Below the pieces are notes generated by a model. It worked only from the letters and a program-made list of their open reading frames with translations, was not told the DNA's origin and did no database searches. Both the position numbers and the translations under genes were made by a program. Shown here piece after piece: positions 57,272 through 64,000 of a DNA stretch of 64,000 nt (position 1 is its first letter; every line of letters starts with the position of its first letter). Origin of the DNA: Serripes groenlandicus (lineage: Eukaryota; Mollusca; Bivalvia; Cardiida; Cardiidae); assembly GCA_031761405.1 (NCBI GenBank), contig JASEVX010000013.1:46880143-46944142 (forward strand), given 5' to 3'.

Positions 57272-58646
57272 ACAAGAGCTGTCGGAGGACAGCACGCTCG
57301 ACTATTCCACCGCTTATTTAAGTTACTGAGATAATGGACTCTAATGTAGTTGCATGCATAACATTAACCACAATTTCTTAGTGGGTGATAATTTGCATTA
57401 TATGCAGGATAGTGTTATTTAACATGATTATTTTCATAGGTGTGATGGTTAGAAAGGGTTGTATAACCTTTCAATGGAATGCATCAAGTAGTTACTAAGA
57501 TATGGACTCTTAATGTAGTTTCACCAAACCTTTAACCATCAATTCTAAGTAAAAAAAGGGCAACAATTTGCACCATATACAGGATAGAGTTATCTTAATT
57601 GGTTGTGTTTATAGTTGTGCAATTGGGAAAGGTTGTATAAAGTTTCAGTACAATTTTTCAAGTTGTAACTGAGATTACACTCTAAATGTAGTTGCAAAAC
57701 TTTAACCAGAATTTCTAAGTCCAAAAAGGTCCATAACTTGCATAAAATGCTGGATAGAGTAATCATACTTGATTGTTTACATAGATGTGATGGTTGGGAA
57801 AGGTTGTAGAAAGTTTCAATGCAATGCATCAAGTAAATACTGAGATATGGACTCTTAATTTAGTTGCACGCAAAACTTTAACCAGAATTTCTAAGTTAAT
57901 AAAGTGCCATAACTTGCATAAAATGCAGGATAGAGTTATCTAACTTGATAATCTACATAGATGTGATAGTTGGGTAGGGTTATATAAAGGTTCAATGCAA
58001 TGCATCAATTATATACTGAGATATGGACTGTTAATTTAGTTGCACGCAAAACTTTAACCAGAATTTCTAAGTAAATAAAGGGCCATAACTTGCATAAAAT
58101 GCAGGATAGAGTTATCCTACTTGATAATCTACACAGGTGAGACAGTTGGGTAGGGTTGTAAAAAGTTTCAATACAATTCATCAAGTAAATACTGAGATAT
58201 GGACTCTTAATTTAGTTGCACGCAAAACTTTAACCAGAATTTCTAAGTAAAAAAAGGGCCATAACTTGCATAAAATGCAGGATCGAGTTATGTTACTTGA
58301 TAATCTACACAGGTGGGATAGTTGGGTAGGGTTGTAGAAAGTTTCAATGCAATGCATCGAGTAAATACTGAGATATGGACTCTTACTTTAGTTGCACGCA
58401 AAACTTTAACCGGAATTTCTAAGTAAAAAAGGGCCATAACTTACATAAAATGCAGGACAGAGTTATCTAACTTGATAATCTACATTGGTGTGATAGTTTG
58501 GTAGGGTTGTAGAAAGTTTCAATGCAATACATGTAGTATTTAAGAACTTGCATGCAAAACCTTAACCAAAGTGTGACGTGGACGCCGACGCCGACGCCAG
58601 GGTGAGTAGTATAGCTCTCATATTCTTCGAATAGTCGAGCTAAAAA
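57272..58646 (+). mobile_element. Hairpin-type element, family 2, complete
   Basis: Start ACAAGA, hairpin GCTGTCGGAGGACAGC, arm GCTCGACTATT; about seven units of roughly 150 bp with ATGCAGGATAGAGTTATC; tract GACGCCGACGCCGACG; 3' hairpin ATTCTTCGAAT; perfect complementary arm AATAGTCGAGC; end TAAAAA. It abuts a family-4 element with no host bases between. Confidence 0.87.
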
Positions 58647-59558
58647 TCCTATTTCAAGGTCAGAGGTCAAGGTCACAGGGACATGAAATTTGCGTCTTGC
58701 ACATCTACTACTCCTGATTAACATTTATGCCAAGTATCAAGTAAATCAGGTTGAAACTGAAGGAGTACAACAGATTAGATTTTAACAACAAAAAAGCCTA
58801 TTTCCAGGTCAGAGGTCAAGGTCACAGGGACATGAAATTTGTGTGTTGCACATCTACTACACCTGATTATCATTTATGCCAAGTATGAAGAAAATCAGGT
58901 TGAAACTGAAGGAGTACAACAGATTAGATTTTAACAAAAGAAATCCTATTTCAAGGTCAGAGGTGAAGGTCACAGGGACATGAAATTTGCGTCTTGCACA
59001 TCTACTACTCCTGATTAACATTTATGCCAAGTATGAAGCCAAGTATGAAGTAAATCAGGTTGAAACTGAAGGAGGAGTACAAGAGATTAGATTTTAACAA
59101 AAAAAATATTTCAAGGTCAGAGGTCAAGGTGAAAGTCACAGGGACATGAAATTTGCGTCTTGCACATCTCCTACTCCTGATTAACATTTATGCCAAGTAT
59201 GAAGTAAATCAGGTTGAAACTGAAGGAGGAGTACAACAGATTAGATTTTAACAAAAAAAAATCCTATTTGAAGGTCACAGGGATATGAAATTTGCGTCTT
59301 GAACATCTACTACTCCTGATTAACATTTATGCCAAGTATCAAGTAAATCAGGTAGAAACTGAAGAATTTTACATCACATTTTCATGTGTGACCGACTTTC
59401 AGTACTTTGAGTACCTTGATTTTCATCTTGGTTTACATGTATTTCTATAAATCTTCGAACAGCATGTTATAAAATATATAGATTTGCCTCACTAATATTT
59501 CACTGCTTAAATAATACATTTTATGTTGACTATCATAAAGGTCTTTAGACCTATCAAT

Positions 59559-60070
59559 CTTTAATATGCATTGACTGTGCTTCATGTAATATACATCTTT
59601 ACTATGCATTGACTGTGCTTCATGTAATATACATCTTTAATATGCATTGACTGTGCTTCATGTAATATACATCTTTAATATACATTGACTGTGCTTCATG
59701 TAATATACATCTTTACTATACATTGACAGTGCTTCATGGAATATACATCTTTAATATACATTGACTGTGCTTCATGGAATATACATCTTTAATATACATT
59801 GACTGTGCTTCGTGTAATATACATCTTTAATATACATTGACAGTGCTTCATGGAATATACATCTTTAATATACATCTTTACTATGTATTGACTGTGCTTC
59901 ATGGAATATACATCTTTACTATACATTGACAGTGCTTCATGGAATATACATCTTTAATATGCATTGACTGTGCTTCATGTAATATACATCTTTACTATGC
60001 ATTGACTGTGCTTCATGTAATATACATCTTTACTATACATTGACTGTGCTTCATGGAATATACATCTTTA
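59559..60070 (+). repeat. 38-bp minisatellite
   Basis: About thirteen units of CTTTAATATGCATTGACTGT plus GCTTCATGTAATATACAT. Variants alternate AATATG/ACTATG/AATATA and GTAAT/GGAAT. One unit is cut short near 59865. Absent from copy A of the duplication. Confidence 0.9.
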
Positions 60071-60619
60071 CTATGGAAATAATTCTCACATACAACACAT
60101 TTGCAGCAGAAAACTTTGAAAACATCTCGCAAAATATATGGAAAAATGAAAGATTAATCACTTTCCTCTTTGCCTCAATGTTAAAGTATAATATTTATTC
60201 CCAGGTCTTTTCAAAGACACATCATCTACTGCAGACAGAGGAGTTTCCCCTTTTGGCACATTGTTTTCTTCTGCATTCAATAATTCCTATTTAATTTATA
60301 TTTCACTAAATATTTTCATAGTGTGCAATTCCCTCTTTTAGCAAAATGTTTTTAACTCTTATTCAAAAAGGCAACTGAAAATTGATACCTTCCCGTCTTA
60401 TAATATACCAAACTGTTGAATATTATATTTTCTACAAAGAAAAAAAGAAATCTATCAAATCAAATAATTTTGTTTGTATAATCAATGGCTACAATACACT
60501 TTCTTAAATCCAAATCCAAAATATACTTCATATAATAAATTGATGACAATGATGCACTCCACAAAAAAATCTCCAATGTTGAAGGAAAGTAAGACAAGGC
60601 TCGACTCCACCAAATTCTA

Positions 60620-61071
<452 letters not shown>

Positions 61072-61492
61072 TGGATGTCAGATTGTGATGAAACTTTTAG
61101 TGAAACCCTTCTTCCCTGGAAGACACTTAAGACACATCAATGAGCAATTTCTTCTTTTGGCTCAATGTTTTCGGTTCTATTCTACAACTGCTCCAGATTT
61201 ATTGTATGTGGGAAAGGGCTTAACGTATTTATTTTACATAATTTGCAAAACAAGCTTACAGTTTATATAAATCATGTGTAGACTAAATCCAGGATTAGAT
61301 CAGATCAGAATCTAAACAAGTTGACAAAGCTAAAAAATAAATATTGATCAGTCTGTGGATGAACAGGTTAATCTGAATCTACACAGTTCCCAAAATTCAA
61401 CTTGTACCTTTTCGCTATTTATAAGTATTCTGGGAAACAAGGCTAACTCCACACTGCCTTTTCAAGTTTGTACATTTATTGTAATAGCCCTC

Positions 61493-61718
61493 AACCCAGA
61501 TGTTTTCTGATGCCTCTGCAGCAGACGACTTTTGAAAGCATTGTGACACAAGGAGAAATTGCTCATAAGGAACAAATTCTACTTTTGCCACAATGTTTTT
61601 AACTCTTTTCAATAATTAATTAATTATACTTATATACATACAGATATTCAAAGATTTTACCGAGATGTTTTCAGTCTTCTGCTGCAGATTTGATGTACAT
61701 GTATGTGGAAAAGGAGTT
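61493..61718. mobile_element. Foldback MITE (homologue of 9108-9291)
   Basis: CAACCCAGATGTTTTCTGAT with GCCTCTGCAGCAGACGACTT to GATTTGATGTACATGTATGT. A 90-bp tandem array follows, as in copy A. Confidence 0.65.
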
Positions 61719-61989
61719 AATTTCAAAGAACAGTATTCACAGGAAAAAATGTTTCACCTGCCAATATGTAAGTAAGTGAATGCATATTTGATGTATGTGG
61801 AAAAGGGGTTATTTTCAAAGAACAGTATTCACAGGAAAAGATGTTTCACCTGCCAATATGTAAGTAAGTGAATGCATATTTGATGTATGTGGAAAAGGGG
61901 TTATTTTCAAAGAACAGTATTCACAGGAAAAGATGTTTCACTTGCCAATATGTAAGTAAGTGAATGCTTACAGTCAGTTATAACACAGC

Positions 61990-62078
61990 CTTTGGTATGA
62001 CTCGACTGGGGATCGAACCCGCAATCTCAGGCACCCGATGCCAACGTTCTACCACTACACCACCGAGGCAGTCAGAGT
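61990..62078 (-). tRNA. tRNA-like sequence, probably SINE-derived
   Basis: The complement has TGGTGTAGTGGTAGAACG (box A) and GCGGGTTCGATCCCCA (box B). The anticodon arm is irregular and the acceptor stem does not close. Copy A of the segmental duplication lacks it, so it is an insertion. Not a functional tRNA gene on this evidence. Confidence 0.45.
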
Positions 62079-62094
62079 GGCAGAGAAGTGATCA

Positions 62095-63445
<1,351 letters not shown>

Positions 63446-63554
63446 TATTGTTTTTGTATTTACAGCGGCGTCAAGATAAGTCTTAAATATCTGAATTGAA
63501 ATAGAAGTATGTATTGGACAAAACGTTTTGAAACTAGAAATGCGATTACTGTTT

Positions 63555-64000
63555 TCAAGAGTTGTCAGAGGACAATATAGCTCGCCTATCAGGGCCTACT
63601 TCAGAACAGTTATAGCATTGGTAAAAATCCAAAATTCAAAAGTGGAATAATTCAGTTGAAATTAAATTTACAAAAGAAAGAAAACCGTTTAATAGCAACA
63701 GCATACATTATATAGTTTCTAAGAAAAGGCCTTGAATGCCTAACTATAACCCAAAATTTCCTTTGGTCTTGCACACAAAGGTTTGACCAAAAAGGGGCAC
63801 AATTCAGTCAAATTCATTCCAGAGTTATGGGACTTGACATACAGGGTCATATAATGACCCTTAATAAGAGTGTGAAGTTAGAGTGTGAAGTGTCTGAGAA
63901 AAGGCCTCTCACGCAAAGGTTTGACCAAAATTTAAGTCCAAAAAGGGGCACAATTCAGTCAAAATTCATTCCAGCGTTATGGGCCTTGACATACAAGTCA
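63555..64000 (+). mobile_element. Start of a hairpin-type element cut by the window end
   Basis: CAAGAG followed by hairpin TTGTCAGAGGACAA and TATAGCTCGCCTATC, then body text with AAAGGGGCACAATTCAGTCA occurring twice. The same plan as family 2, with a changed stem. The 3' end lies outside. Confidence 0.6.

Larger units (their letters stand above)
55375..59370 (+). repeat. AGGTCA-rich tandem region with ATCACTAAAGGTGAT start
   Basis: At 55375 and 55810 a segment starts ACTAGAACT, hairpin ATCACTAAAGGTGAT, then TAATACCCCCGCCCC, resembling the start of another hairpin-type family. From 56390 to 56750 and 58647 to 59370 lie about seven units of 120-150 bp with AAGGTCAGAGGTCAAGGTCA and CCAAGTATGAAGTAAATCAG. 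Family-4 and family-2 elements sit between the two parts. The 3' end is not defined. Confidence 0.65.

Overview
The window looks like marine bivalve (clam-type) nuclear DNA. It is AT-rich and gene-poor. It holds tRNA-headed SINEs with the (AATC)n-type tails known from molluscs, the hairpin-started repeats typical of bivalve genomes, foldback MITEs and several cut-and-paste transposons, many nested in one another. There are no operons, no Shine-Dalgarno sites and no bacterial-style ORFs. Only one multi-hundred-residue reading frame is present.

Layout. 1-10.6 kb: copy A of a segmental duplication carrying decayed 3' exons of phosphatidylinositol 4-kinase beta (PI4KB) on the minus strand, broken up by MITEs, a palindromic transposon and two long hairpin-type elements. 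10.6-14.2 kb: two more PI4KB exons, out of protein order, beside nested hairpin-type elements. 14.5-17.2 kb: one tandem-repeat element nested in another. 17.8-20 kb: a possible SET-like exon and a minus-strand C2H2 zinc-finger gene with at least 15 intact fingers, a one-base frameshift and a decayed tail. 21.1-27.2 kb: two hAT-like elements with target duplications, each hosting nested elements. 28.5-31 kb: a hairpin-type element with another inserted antisense. 31.2-38.2 kb: a 7-kb Mutator-like element (MULE) with a 9-bp target duplication and a broken transposase. 38.7-39.6 kb: a short MULE derivative, also with a 9-bp duplication. 46.0-53.4 kb: a 7.4-kb element with a 9-bp target duplication, whose inverted ends are arrays of ~160-bp tandem repeats and whose interior holds an unrecognised coding relic. 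53.6-63.5 kb: copy B of the segmental duplication, with the same two last PI4KB exons, again disabled. 63.5-64 kb: the start of another hairpin-type element.

The main pattern is a group of at least six families, unrelated in their bodies, that share one plan: ACAAGA-like start, 5' hairpin, short arm, internal tandem repeats, a GACG-type simple tract, 3' hairpin, the complementary arm, then CTAA(A). Paralogous empty sites show no target duplication, which fits rolling-circle (Helitron/Helentron-like) mobility. Several of these families carry repeated AGGTCA half-sites that spell textbook nuclear-receptor elements (DR1, extended monomer, inverted repeat with a 3-bp spacer). No working protein gene is proven here. 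The zinc-finger frame is the best candidate, and the PI4KB pieces are fragments of a gene that must be intact elsewhere if the animal is to live.
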